Below, piece after piece: positions 9,905 to 21,738 of a stretch of 64,000 nt of DNA (the stretch's first letter is position 1; each line of letters begins with the position of its first letter). This DNA is from Agarophyton chilense (taxonomy: Eukaryota; Rhodophyta; Florideophyceae; Gracilariales; Gracilariaceae). The DNA is taken from contig JARGXX010000129.1 in NCBI GenBank assembly GCA_030374765.1, positions 310,001-374,000 on the forward strand, given 5' to 3'. The notes beneath the pieces are model-generated. The model did no database searches. It was not told the origin of the DNA and saw nothing but the letters and a program-made list of their open reading frames with translations. The position numbers were made by a program, and so were the translations under genes.

Positions 9905-10740
9905 CTTAGTCCAGTACAGTTTTTGGCAATGTGTACTTTCTTCCGGCATGTCTAGCACATTTGGGTCTCTTTTTTATTTTGTTCTCTTCTATTACCTTAC
10001 CTTTGATATGTCCGGAGAGCGTTCTCAGTCTTAGCACGACTTTCGACTTTACCTAATGCTTTCCGTTCCTCAAATTGTTGCAGCATTCGGGCGGACACAC
10101 TCTCTCAATAAATATTCGAGTGTATCGTTTTCAGTGCGGCTACAATACTACCATACGATGGTGTACTCTTGTCGCCAAACGAGGGAAGAAAAATAACCAC
10201 CTAAATTTCCTCGACCAATGCCGTATTTATTCCTGGGAAGTGATTGAATACTTTCTCAAACAAATCGATTTAGTCCTGCATCGCCTGTTCATTGCACTTC
10301 ATTGGTGTTCTCTTAGTCTGTATTTGAACCTTCGAGACAACCTTGGAGAGAAAATACCTGTCTCCGAGACTTTTTCACAGTTGGAATGGATTGTGTTGCT
10401 CTTTAGCATATGAGCGCAGGTGTTTGCCACCAGCGCTCTTATTAGAATTGACCGAGCCTTAGTCAAATCCAGATTCTCCTTTGCAGAGAGCTCTTTGTTG
10501 TCGTCCAACGTCAAACCTACGACTTAATCCTTAATAAATCGGTAAAAACTATCGGTTTCTAATAGAGCTTCAGTTTGGGCTTTCCACAGAAAGAAATCTT
10601 CTTCATTCCGGCCATGAATCTTTACTATGCGCTTGGATTCATCCATAGTAACAGACGTGGGTACATCGAAGTTTAACGGAACGATAGATCTAGTACGAGA
10701 CACAAAGTCGACGAAAAGACTCTGAACATTTGGGAGTTAG
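9905..10740 (-). pseudogene. Copia family II Gag, several in-frame stops
   Basis: Read on the minus strand, the segment around 10685-10520 gives KIHGRNEEDFFLWKAQTEALL, a classic Copia Gag entry (W..A...L), stops once, and continues from 10514 with LTLDDNKELSAKENLDLTKA and RSILIRALVANTC. Near 10080-10200 comes a shifted frame with IVAALKTIHSNIY, a stop, then ESVSARMLQQFEERKAL, the usual Gag helix. At 9909-9960 a zinc knuckle of the form C-x2-C-x4-H-x4-C is present (one stop codon between its two first cysteines). Stops and frame changes mark a dead copy. The primer site and LTR lie just to the right. Confidence 0.7.
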
Positions 10741-10768
10741 ATTGAGACAAATCGGGAGCGCAGAGCAA

Positions 10769-10785
10769 GGACTGCGCTCATAACC
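10769..10785 (-). other. primer-binding site of Copia family II, half-tRNA type
   Basis: On the minus strand GGTTATGAGCGCAGTCC follows directly after the end of LTR similarity. As in element I, the first seven bases are the complement of CATAACC, the initiator-tRNA anticodon loop, pointing to internal tRNA-iMet priming. Confidence 0.55.
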
Positions 10786-11146
10786 AGATAAAATTCAGAA
10801 GAGGGTTGACTATTCACTTCTTCGTGTTTTAAACCACTCAGCTTTACAGTTACGTACTCTCAATAATAAAGATCCAGGAAGGATCAAACAGTCTATCCTA
10901 GTAGTTATAATTACACTCATTTGGACCAAAATGTTTCATAGAAATCAGCAAGAACTTATAAATGCATTTGTGCCAACAATCTCATTATCCAAATTGTAGA
11001 TAATTGAACAATGATCATGACAGTTCCTTTTCAGAACCCCAGTGCGTACTCCTGCATCTGTCCCAACACCCAGGAGGCTTTCAACCCAACGCTGACCATA
11101 TTCCAAGTAATTTCACGTGCTTCTAATCTTCGGTAAAGAAATAACA
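10786..11146 (-). repeat. 5' LTR of Copia family II
   Basis: This is the partner, in opposite orientation, of the solo LTR at 3722-4088. On the minus strand it starts TGTTATTTC, has a TATA-like CATTTATAAG in the middle and ends next to the primer site. The two copies differ by many substitutions and small indels, so both are old insertions. Confidence 0.7.
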
Positions 11147-14100
11147 CGGTTGCTGTCCTATAGAAGAGCTAGATTGCAGCACTAACGAGTCACGTCTCGT
11201 GAAAACGCACGAAGTGCAAGTGACAAAGGTCGTCTGAATGAAAGGGCGTAAGCCAGCACAGTAATCAAAATGTAATCCTATCTTAATTGTGCGAGTTCGA
11301 CATTTCCCCTTCTTGACCTTAGTAGCATGATAATAACGTAAAAAGAGTCATATCCACTTTGTAGTAGACAACAATCCTACGCCGTCATGAATTATTACGA
11401 GACAACTTCATCACCTTGTGGGGAGACATAGAGGGAGAAACCCCCAAAACCTATTTCGGATTTCAATTATAAACGAGTGATTTGTTCTATAAGCATTTAA
11501 ATGGCTGCAACCTGAATGTACTTGGTTTTTAATTCTGGCCTGCCACCTCTGATTTCGAAACGTCAGATCTATCAGAGATTGTTTTCCTAAAGAATGTCAA
11601 AAAGGTATACAGCTTTTGAATTGAAAGAGCGAATACTTTTCTCAATCTGACATATTTTAAGAAAAAGAGAAGATAGATTGTTTCCCAGTCAATTTTCAGC
11701 GGACTATAATCCAGATATAAAAAAGGGGGGGCTTTCTTTTCTAATTTATAATTGTCAAAGACTACAATATAACTTTTATTGTTTCTTGGAAAACTATGGT
11801 CTACAGATGGCTTTTTGTAATACACAAATGCAACTTGAATTGAACTTTCTAGATAGTTGTGGGACTTGATATGGAATCCCTTCCATTATCAGTATATTGT
11901 AAACGTCATATCCGTTTAAATTTAATTAGAAAACACAACGCGTGTGGCTACAACCCAAGGAGACACAAACAGTAGATATGCTCTCAAGAGTACAAGCCCA
12001 GGATAGAGCAAATAGAAGAAGTCGAAGAGAGACGTCAGAAAGAAGGAATGTAATGGGTAGAGAGTGCAAATTATAAAAAGATCAATATATATGTGGCAGA
12101 CAAAGGCCAAGGTATAAAGATGTGATGTAAAAAATGAAAAGTGTAAAGTCCTATACCACGATGTAAAGACTAAACGTGTTTATCGCGAACGATTTAGAAA
12201 ACAGTATTGTTCTCTTTTCTTACCCCGGCACGATGATGACAACTTCTATAATACACTGGGAGATTGTGGTCTTCGGGGAACTTGATATCGCATACACGGC
12301 ACCAAAAGTCATTGTTGTTGTAATGAGCGCTTCATAGTGTATTTTTGTGCCTACTACCGCCTTGGTTTAACTCTAATTGACGCTAGCTCTGCAATTTGAT
12401 GCTGCAAATGGCACAGCGCTTCAGGGAGAGTTTAGGAGATGAAAGAAAGTGGCGAAACTTCTCACGCTGAGTAAAGATTCGGATAACGTGGCGGCCACGC
12501 AAGTTGCTAAAGGGTTTGGTAATTGGTGAACCGTCGGTAAGGGACTTGGCTTCTTTGGTGATGCTGACGGCTTACACTCCCGAATTGGAATCTCGCACAG
12601 TTGAACATTCGCTCGAAGAAAATGCGCACGTTGGCACTATATGAAAGACAGACAAAATTTTGTACTTGCACACAATAACAAAACAGCAGTGAAAGTCACT
12701 TACTCTTGAATAAATGCAACATGGCCGTAGAGTGTGAACCCTACGTAGTATCATGCGGGTCTGTTAACAACAGGAGGTGCTAAACAGTCCCACGTGCGTG
12801 ACGGGTTCACAGAAAGGGTCGGCGCAGTCGCTGTAGAAAGAAACCCCAACCCCCAAGTAAAGGAAGAAAAAGAAGATAGTTGATAGGAAGTGAGGCAAAG
12901 ACTGTGCTAAAAGATAGTTTTGGTGCCAAAGGAGGGGGTGTGGTGAGCCGATTTTGTGGAGTTGACTTGACCAGAGTTTGTCGGAGCCGACCAAGGTCTG
13001 CTTAATAAAGACAATTTGGAGGAAGCTCGGCGCGGGATGTCGTGCGGCTTTCGGTCCGGTAGCGGCAAGCCTGTCCTAATTGCGCACCGTACTGGACTCA
13101 GAACGCATTTTCGTTTCGTACTGAATTTGTGGCTCTTAATTGGTTCTTTTTACAGCGTTACGTCTAAATAATAACTTACCTACCATTTTAGTTGAGTGAA
13201 TCTGTGAAACCGATGCTGATCGATTACTTTTGTATACAAGAAGTGGCACGCGTCTAACTCGTTCGTTTTTAAAGACTCACAAATATGTTAAACATGAAAA
13301 TTTTACATGTGATGGTTTTACGGCTTTCAAATGGTGTATGTGACTGTTGCGCATCAGTAGGGCCCCGCCCGAAATAGATGGAAACAAGTATCCAAGAAGG
13401 TCTTTAATGCTGGGGACATCAAAAATCTGATTAGAGGGTTTCTTTTTTTGGAACGTATAAATGGTGAATTGCTAGGGTTCTTTAGGCCTTCGTTCCTCTC
13501 CTATCATAAACTGTAGCTATTTAGTATATATATAACTCCACTTCTATATTAATCTCTGGCACGGAAGCAACGAGCCTTCAATCTTTGTTTCTGAACTGCT
13601 TTGACTGCCTCCACCAAGCTCTCACTGTATCTAGGATACCGCTTGCCCCAACAATAACTCTCCCGTGTCACAGAAAAGAATAATTTCAAACAAGGAATTG
13701 CAAACAGTTTTAGATGACTAATACCAATACGCTGATCGTGATAATGTATCTGAATGGTTTACCTAAAAGCTCTACAGGCTTTTAGAAGAGCATTTTTGAG
13801 CTTTCTAATACAATGCAGGTCATATTTGTGGTCATCAAATGCTTTTGCGGCCATAAATGAAACGTAATCAGTTTATTCACTCAAAAAAATGCCTTAAAAT
13901 AGTGCCTTTTAGATCTTCTCTGATGTATTGGCGACAAAAGAATCAGTCTCTACATCATTAGAATCAGAAAGGTAAAATCTCACTGAGAATGCGACAAAAA
14001 AGTTGGATTACCGATAGGCATACATAAGTGTCGTTAGCGACTCATATGTATGCATACGCTTACTTGCTTCTGTATATTTTTTGTGGCTTCCAATATATAG

Positions 14101-14340
14101 AATAGAAGCTCGACAAAAGTGCAATGCGTCTTCTTCCAAAACTGATTCTTCTCCTTTCTCCCGAGTGTACCATAACGATACAAACTTGCAAGCCATACTA
14201 AAGCTACAAGCTTAATAAAATATGACGGGACCAGCCTTCAAGCCGTGTCACAGTTAAAAGCTTAGTTTGACGTACTGTAGTGATACTTAGCCATATCCAA
14301 ATTACTTAAAGCTATTTTGACAAACTTCAACCTAAAATTT
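11147..14340. other. AT-rich DNA, no gene seen
   Basis: Three kilobases without a frame that carries a recognisable motif on either strand. Composition is AT-rich and patchy, as in the rest of the repeat zone. Old unrecognisable transposon DNA is the likeliest content. Confidence 0.4.
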
Positions 14341-15250
14341 GACACATTATAAACCCCTGAGAGCTCTGCTATCTCCTAATGAGTGAAAGCAAAGACTGGA
14401 AACCATAAGAAAACTTTTTAAAACTCTGATCTCTCGTAATTGTAGGACAAGGCTTGGAGCGGAGACACCACGAAGATGTTCGGGATCTTCCTCTCTTGAG
14501 AGACACGCCTTAGGCGGAGGAGACGCGTCCCAGCGGATCACAGAAACAGAGCCACTCTGGAAAGGCACGACGATGTCGGGTGTAAGACCGAGGCCAATCC
14601 GGCGGGATATACCTAGAGTGTTTAGGTGAGCACGGCACAGTCCGGGGTGTGACGAGTCCTAGGCGGAGCGGTATCACGGCGATTGTCGGAAAAAGAGCGA
14701 GGAAACACGCGTATGAGGTGGACGAGCGATGTGAGTGAGGCGGCCACCCACGAGAGCCAAAAAGGAGAACAAGAGGAAACGGGGGCGAACCCCTATACAG
14801 GGGCGAGACAACGACAAGTGTTGGTGATTAAATATGAACGCACGGTGGTGGTAGCACTCTGGTCGACAGAGGGGTGGATGAACTAACGTGTAACAGGCGC
14901 TCACGCAGTATGCGGTGAAGACGCGCCAAAGGCGAAAAGTTTAGAGCCAAGACTCCCTCCTTGGGTTCTCCCAAGAGGGTTTTTACTGGGGAGCAGTGCT
15001 CAACCTCCTAAGTAGTGTGGCACGTGGCCCCTGACAGTGGGCGCGCGCCCGAAAAATAGACACTAAATAGCGATAGCGTATCTAAATAAATACTAAAAAT
15101 TACTAAATAATACTAACCATTAGGTACAACCTGGGCCACGTGTGGCACGCCTCGCACTCGAGCGTCGGCATCCGTGCAGTCCACGTGTTCCACCATTGTG
15201 CACTTCCGGTCCTAACCGGCCGTCAGCACGCAATAGCGGTATAGCTTGTC
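14341..15250. other. GC-rich island, possible retroelement leader or LTR
   Basis: This block is visibly richer in G+C than its flanks and lacks a long credible frame. On the minus strand it shares short stretches with 34200-34860 on the plus strand, for example CGCCCCTGTAT followed by a G run, and TGGCTCTGTTTCTG against GGGCTCTGTCTCTG, in the same relative order. This suggests two copies of one repeat, perhaps the leader and Gag start of an LTR element, in opposite orientations. The similarity is weak and judged by eye. Confidence 0.3.
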
Positions 15251-15391
15251 ATAGCCCAAGTTATTCCTCAAGCGAGCGAAACCTCTAAGTCCTGCGAAGA
15301 AACCCCCATGAAGGGCATTGTCCTTCAGTAATACATATGGTAGCATCGATATTTCATCCCACGCCTTTGGAACACTCATCTCTTTTCATCA

Positions 15392-15895
15392 ATGAGGCCA
15401 GTAGTTTGTCAAGCAAAACTTGGAAAGCGCGTTGGTTCATCTTCCCATTTTTCGAACGCCAGAGTTGAGCCTGTCAACTCAAACCCAGTACGCAAGCTAG
15501 AACTTGGAGAGACCTCTCAAGCCATCGCTCCTTCACCTAGAGTTGTCGTCCACAATCCAACCAATTCAGTTTACTCACCATCTGTTGCCACCGCTGTTAA
15601 TACCTCAATCTCGATAGAAGAACGCCTGAACCCAGCTGCACTCATTCAGACGGCCAAGGAACAGCAGAATACAATGGAGCTTCTCGTTTCGAAAGTTGAA
15701 GCGATTCAAAACCAGATTGTTGCAAAGCTTGAATCTAAATCTCCTTCAGCCACTACCATAAGCCCAAGCACAAGTACGCTTTGGCCACCTACTCCAAATA
15801 ATTTCACCAGCTCTGCTCTTTCTCCGTTCAGCATTTTGAAATCGTCGATCTTCTCTTCGTACCATGGCTGCGACAGCGAGAAAACATCAGTATAA
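15392..15895 (+). CDS. hypothetical Ser/Thr/Pro-rich protein, 167 aa
   Basis: A 167-codon frame beginning ATGAGGCCAG. The N-terminal 80 residues are polar and unstructured. Residues about 85-115 (RLNPAALIQTAKEQQN and MELLVSKVEAIQNQIVAKLE) form a plausible amphipathic coiled coil, and the rest is Ser/Thr/Pro-rich. No family is recognised. It lies in the repeat zone, between the GC-rich island and the Tc1 relic, and could be the Gag N terminus of a retroelement or an orphan gene. Confidence 0.3.
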   Translation: MRPVVCQAKLGKRVGSSSHFSNARVEPVNSNPVRKLELGETSQAIAPSPRVVVHNPTNSVYSPSVATAVNTSISIEERLNPAALIQTAKEQQNTMELLVSKVEAIQNQIVAKLESKSPSATTISPSTSTLWPPTPNNFTSSALSPFSILKSSIFSSYHGCDSEKTSV

Positions 15896-16274
15896 ATTCG
15901 CTAGTTTATATCACGAATTCGGAAGGTCACTATCCTGTATCCTAGTACAGTCAGCCCAATTTTGAAGCATCAAAAATGTTTCTATCCGTAGCGCGCAATA
16001 CAAATCGGCAATACAATGATGACGACCACCCCCCAGCAGAGCAAGGCACCAGCAATGACTTCGTGTATTGTAGGCATCATGCTCTCCTTGTAGGACATAC
16101 AAATTTAAATATAGAAAACGAAGTTTACATATAGCGACGAACTTCAATAACATCAATTGCAGTCTAAAGAGCTAATAGTGCGCTTTTTTGAACCTTTAAC
16201 AGTATGAAAGAGCTTCATAGTCTATCCAAAGCCTGGTCACAGTCTCAAGAACCCCTTCTGTCCTGACTTCACGA

Positions 16275-17280
16275 AACTGCCTCGTGGTCTTCTTTTTACA
16301 GAAGTTGAAAAGGGTGAGATTGTAGCCCATGATTCCCATCTCACGTCGCATCTGCAAATTGCTGGTGAAATCGGGCAGCACCGTAAAAATGTGCAGCAAT
16401 TCTTAATGAAACCCAAGAAGTCTCAACAGCGTGAATAGAAACCGAGGAACCAGAACATCACCTAGAAAGACTAAACGCACCTTCATTCGAGACATCACTA
16501 TGAACCCATCGAGAGCGAATGAAGTACAGAAAAAGTACAGTCTCAAAAAAAAACCGTGCTCCGTATTCAACATATAGTACAGGAGGTGCCGTACCTAAAT
16601 TATAAGAACATGAAGTCTGGACCATATATGAAAGATGGTCACAAAAAGCGCCTTTTTGGGCGAAGGAAGAGCCCCGTTGGAACGCTGTGACATGGAAGAA
16701 AGTTCTATTTTTGGATGGAAAGAAATTCAAGCTTGATGGTCCGGATGGCCTAGCAACGTATTGGCATGATCTGCACAAAGAGCCTACTATTTTCTCTAAA
16801 AAAGTTCAAGGTGGGGAATCGCCAATGATTTGGGGTTGTGTTTCGTACTATGGAGCAGGATCACTAACTTTTTTTAATGGTAGAGTGAATATGGCTCAGT
16901 AAAATGAAGTATTGGAAAAGGATCTTCTACCCTACGGTAGTCAAACTCTAGGGGAAAACTGGACGCTTATGCACGAAGGGGCTAGTCCCCACAGAGCTAA
17001 TGTGACAAAACAGTGGTTAAAGGACCACAATGTAGACCTTTTGGACTGGCCGGCGAAGAGCCCAGACTTGAATGCTATAGAAAATGTCTCGGCCTAGCTT
17101 GCCAGGCATGTCTACAAAGATCCCAAGCAGTTCGAAATTGTGGAGGAACTGGCCAACACTGTAGAGTACGTGTCGAATTAATTGCCGGATTTACTCATTG
17201 AGAAACTCTACAAATCGATTTCATAGCATTTGATTACAGTTGTTGAGAAAACGCGTGGAACTAGGGGCTATTGAAAACTT
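16275..17280 (+). pseudogene. Tc1/mariner-type transposase relic
   Basis: Read on the plus strand the segment carries the whole Tc1/mariner plan in fragments. First is a helix-turn-helix part (EVEKGEIVAHDS, LQIAGEIGQHRKNVQQFL), then the DDE domain. VLFLDGKKFKLDGPDGLATY has the first D and the LDGPDG motif, SPMIWGCVSYYGAG the conserved W-G block. LMHEGASPHRANV stands where the second catalytic D (QQDNA.PH) belongs and has Glu instead. WPAKSPDLNAIEN is the third motif. A stop follows at the end of that motif (17095), and the C-terminal part (ARHVYKDPKQFEIVEEL) continues in the same frame, broken again by stops. Several frame changes lie between the two domains. I could not identify flanking inverted repeats or TA duplications. 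Confidence 0.85.
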
Positions 17281-18305
17281 TTAATCGACGTTTAATGAGT
17301 TATGCTGTCATAATATTTTGCTGAGATATATATACTACGTTTAATGTTTACCACACTTGCCCGCTTTGCTTGGGCCCCCCTAAATGCGATTTTATCTCGG
17401 GGAAGTAGTCAGAGAGAAGGAAAGGCAGCCGCACAACGGTTTTCGGCACAAGGCGAATGTTTTTGAAAGAGCTTCTATTTTTCTTTACGAGATCTCAAAA
17501 TTTTGTTCACTGTATCACAGCTACTCAGAAGATCCTAATTTCTGCTTTTCTGTTAATTTACAACGCAGATATCCTGTTTTCAAGGGTCACTCGTGACCCA
17601 GTTTCATTCTGCACTCTCGAAGGACTCCTGCACCACCCCCGCCTCTCATTCCAATTATCTGTCACTTCGCAACAACAGCCAAAAATATGTCAGGTGTCCG
17701 TCAAGATTGCAGAGCAAAAAACGTAGCAAACTCACCAGTTCATCATAATGAGGGCCGCCGAAATAGGGTTCCCATGTTAGCAACCAGAAGAAGACCAAAC
17801 ACACCAAGCCAACGTAGCGCGCCGCTTACCTCCAAATCGCAGCCCACTCACCCACTCACTCTCCACCCCACGCCGCATCACCCATCGCTCCCCTCACGCT
17901 TCGCCCTCTCGAGAATGACCACAAACAGATTCAAGGCCCCAGATCAACATAGACCACGTACATCCCAATCGCAAGCTGGTCAACACTTTCCCCCCAGCAC
18001 CGCATCCCATCACGTAACCCTCCACTCGCGCTCCGCCCGGTCGCACATAAACATACGCCAAGCCAAGACTGGTGAAGTGCACGCGGAAACGTACACAATA
18101 CTGCTTCTCACGCACCTCGAAAAGACGGAAAGGCCACCAGGTCCTGCCGACATCATATCACAAGATCTAAAGAGTCCACTACCACTCACCCAGTCACTAG
18201 GAAGACTCCACAACTTTACTCACAATCAACAAAAGTATACGCCGCCGCTCAAAAAATATACAACTTTGAATATTTTCATTCCAACCCACTTTCTAAGTCC
18301 CATAC
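17281..18305. other. 5' flank of element A, no gene seen
   Basis: From about 17.7 kb the plus strand turns C/T-rich, which marks the left part of element A. The frame 17687-18370 is proline/serine/threonine-rich without a motif and looks like a by-product of this composition. I looked for a terminal inverted repeat matching the right flank near 29.3 kb and found none I would defend. Confidence 0.35.
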
Positions 18306-21300
18306 ATGCCGTGTTTGTCGTGCCGCACGACTTGTTCGCGTCTCTGCCGTGTCTCTGGCGCATCAATTGATCTTGGTGAGTACGCGTGATAAGTTTAAAA
18401 TCTCCCCACCGTCCTTGTCCTACATCTTCCTCACCCCCAGCCTGTATATATTCTCTCCCTCCCACATCCTCCTACATCTTTCTCACCTCCCCGATTTACA
18501 TTCCCAGATCGCGCGCAGGGACCCTCCATACCATGCAGCTTTGTCGCTTCCCAAGGTGCACCTTCCAGACAAAAGGCCGCACCTCACACTAGCGCCGGTG
18601 ATGCCAATGCACCGCCCGCAACCCCTTCCTCGACACCACCCCGAAGGATGGCATTCAATTCCCACTGCGCACGAAGCGCCCACGCGTCCAGACCGCAAAC
18701 ACCCGCTCCGTCCGGGTCTCAAACCGCCTTTCCGACAACGTTCCGCTGGTAGAAGAATACGAGTATGATACCAGCCAGCTCGCTCTGGCCATACGCTCCA
18801 CAGACGCCGCCCACTTTATCTATGCTTCTCTTGGCTTACCTTCTCCCAGCCCTCGCCCACCCGTGAAGCTCGATCCCATCGTCTCCTACAACTCATCCAT
18901 CGGCACCAAGCTCGGCAATCTCAAAGCTGAAGAACTCATTACCCTCCTCAGGGACCACGACTACTTCCAAACACTCATCCAACAGGTAACCTCCGTCTCC
19001 CACTGCCTTCACTTTCATTTTAAACTATTGGAGGACCCTGTCGGCTCCATCGGCTTCAAATCCACAACCGTTCGTCACTATCCCTCAAACATCACTGCAA
19101 CTCTCTGCCTCAAAAACCCCGTCGATGTCCTTCTCCAGCAACTTCGCTACGCCTCTCGCGCAAACACCTTTTTTTACCCCGTCAGACAATGTTATTCAGA
19201 TGGTTTTCCTGCACACGCTCCTCCCATGGTTTCACAACTCGACACATGTGTCTATCCGGACCTTAAAAACCACATCCTCCACTCTCAAAACCCAGATGTT
19301 ATTCGGCACACCGCCGACATCACTGGAAAAGAATGTTTCATCGGATTCATCCCGCTCTATTCAAAGAAGTCGTACATCTCCCTCAAAAGCTCCTCTATCA
19401 CCTCCTACCCCATTCACATCACCCTTCTCAACTTTTCAGACTCTTTCCGCCGCCATTGCATCTCCCGCAACTACACCTTCCTCTGCTACTTCCCCACGTC
19501 GTTCGACGTCCCTTCCTCCCCATCCGACGAGGACTTTATCGAAGGCCACTCCTTTTTCTCAGCCATCAGTCGCATCAACGGAATGGAACTCATCCAAGAA
19601 TCTCTACAAACCATCCTCGAACCCCTCACTGCAGTGTCCCTCAAGGGTATCCCTTTCCGTGATGAAGAACAGGTCATCGAATAGGGCCACCCAATCATCG
19701 CAAACTATGCTGAAGACATCCCAGAAGCAAATGACATCCTCGGCATCGTACAAGGCACAAAACCATCCATGCCCTGCCACAGATGCCTCACACCTCGCTC
19801 CGACCTCAACCTCCACCTCACTCCTCTATCCCCTCGAAACGCTTCCCACACCTATCACCTCAGAACAGCACACGACGCTCTTCTCAAAGATGCCAAAGAT
19901 GCCGAACAACTTCGCCGACCGCGCGCAGCAAGAACTCTCAGAGACCAAGCAGCATCTCTCCTCCGCACAAACTTCTCTCCGCGTACAACTCCTTCTTCGA
20001 AACACACCTCCTTCTTAGCACATCCCCACTCCTCTTCCCATACTCTATCTTTTCCTTCGAACCACTTTACAACTTCCATCTCGGTATTTTCAAATTCGTC
20101 AAACTGGCAACCATCGAACGCTTGAAGTCCGACAGCCTTTTCACCACTGTGGCGTCCTCCAACACCTCCTCGAAATCATTAACATCCAATCGAAGCTCCC
20201 TTCTCACCCACGCAAACAACATCCTCGCAGATATCGAAGCCGACTTCTCCGCACTTCGACTGCACATCTACTTCTTTACAGCAGACAAGACCAAATCCCT
20301 AAACATGTTCTTCACAACGGACGGCATCGAAGGTATGCTCGAGGCAAATGACTATCGCGCTGTCGACATGGTCTTCCCCTTCAAAGATGCCTTCTTCGAC
20401 CGTTGCTGCGGTGAAGTTGACACCGCCTCCATCATACCCATCTTCATGGCATACGCAGACCTCTTCACCACTGCACTGCACCACAACACCACCTCAGAAT
20501 AGGGAGACTAACGACTTTGCGCCCTCCAGGAACTCATCAATCACTTCAAGTCTCTCTGCGTCTCCGTCCTCGTCCCTTTGCAAGCTTTTTACTTCGGAAT
20601 ACTCAAGTTTCACCTTCTCGACCATATCATTTCTGACATCGAACTATACGGAGGTCTTCAATTCACTGACGCCGGCGTCTACGAACATGCACAACTCCTC
20701 TTCAAAAACCACTATCGCCGCACATTCCGAAGATCTTCAACCGCTCCCAGAGAAACAGTCCACGCAGTCAAACTCACGGAAGACTTCCGAAACTCATCCG
20801 ACATTCCCCTCCACCTTTTCTCCTTCTCAAACTCCTCCTCCCGTCGTTCTCGAAGGCTTTCCATGGTCAGCGACGGTACCACCGTCCTCTTCCGCGATAT
20901 CACCAACGGAAAGAATTACCTCCGTGCAACCCAAAACTGCTCTAATGCCTTTCTCTCAAACATCTTCACCTCTTTTACCTGCTCTTTAATCACCCAAATT
21001 TCACTCGACGCCATTTAACCCTTTCACGACTTGTGCCTCGAAGCTCTCGGACTCTCTTTCTCTTTCCTGTCTCTCTCCTCCCTTCCCTTCTCCCTGGTCC
21101 ACTCCGCCTTCGTCCACAGAGGGTTCACCCCCTCCTTGCAAGACATATACAAAACACTCAACTGCATCCGTTTCAGAGAACCCCCAGTCCCCGTCATACA
21201 GAGCATATTAGCCACATCCGCCTCAGGTCCTTCCCAACTTCCAAAGATCTCCCACATTTTCTTCTCCGGTACTCCACCATTTAACTGCAAGTTTCCCACT

Positions 21301-21727
21301 GTTTAGGTCTGCAAGCACCTCGCCCTTCTTCGGTTTCCCAAAAAGATGAAGATCCTGACAAATGCAAATACGCTTTCGTCCGCTTCTTCGAACTCACAAC
21401 ACCCCTCGATGACGTGGGTGAAACCCTAAAGTGCATCACCCTCCGTTGGGCAACAGACGACTAACAGGACCACACCATCCTCCCCGCTGGAAACAGAATG
21501 ACAAGCTCTGCCTTTTATGTCGCACCCTCGTTCGGTCTTGTTTCCTTCTCCGCCATCATCAGTTCCGTCCATCTTGTTCGCCAGAACAACCCATCACGCC
21601 CTTTCTCCCCGCCTCTCCCCTGGCATCAACATCGCTTCTATATCAACAGATTCTACCTCGAACCACGAGCGAGAGCTTATATCTCTACAAAAGATTCAAC
21701 TTTAAGCAAATGAAACCCATATTCTGA
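18306..21727 (+). pseudogene. Plavaka/CACTA-like transposase A, broken
   Basis: The parts read in order. Exon 1 (18306-18375) encodes a short Cys-rich start (MPCLSCRTTCSRLC). After a 132-base intron, residues follow in one frame, shift once near 18640, and run from about 18645 through 19684 and beyond. Family blocks are FIGFIPLYSKKSYISL, then YPIHITLLNFSDSFRR with YTFLCYFPTSF, GTKPSMPCHRCLTPRSD (CxxC), a frame change near 19975, LYNFHLGIFKFVK (the LHN.HLGI block), KFHLLDHIISDIELYGG with YEHAQLLFKNHYRRTFRR, and a C-terminal YAFVRFFELT and FYINRFY segment in a third frame. Stops interrupt at 19682, 20500, 20509 and 21016. The block order matches the transposase of element B and fungal Plavaka elements. 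Not functional as it stands. Confidence 0.7.
18376..18507 (+). other. predicted spliceosomal intron in transposase A
   Basis: CTTG^GTGAGT at the 5' end and TTTACATTCCCAG at the 3' end are near-consensus splice sites. The 132 bases are C/T-rich and contain stops in the transposase frame; removing them joins the Cys-rich start with the downstream frame. Confidence 0.55.
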
Positions 21728-21738
21728 TAATAAAGTTA

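Noticed and set aside
19125-20018. 297-codon plus-strand frame
   Set aside because: Alternative phase of transposase A in C/T-rich DNA; the transposase blocks lie in the other phases.
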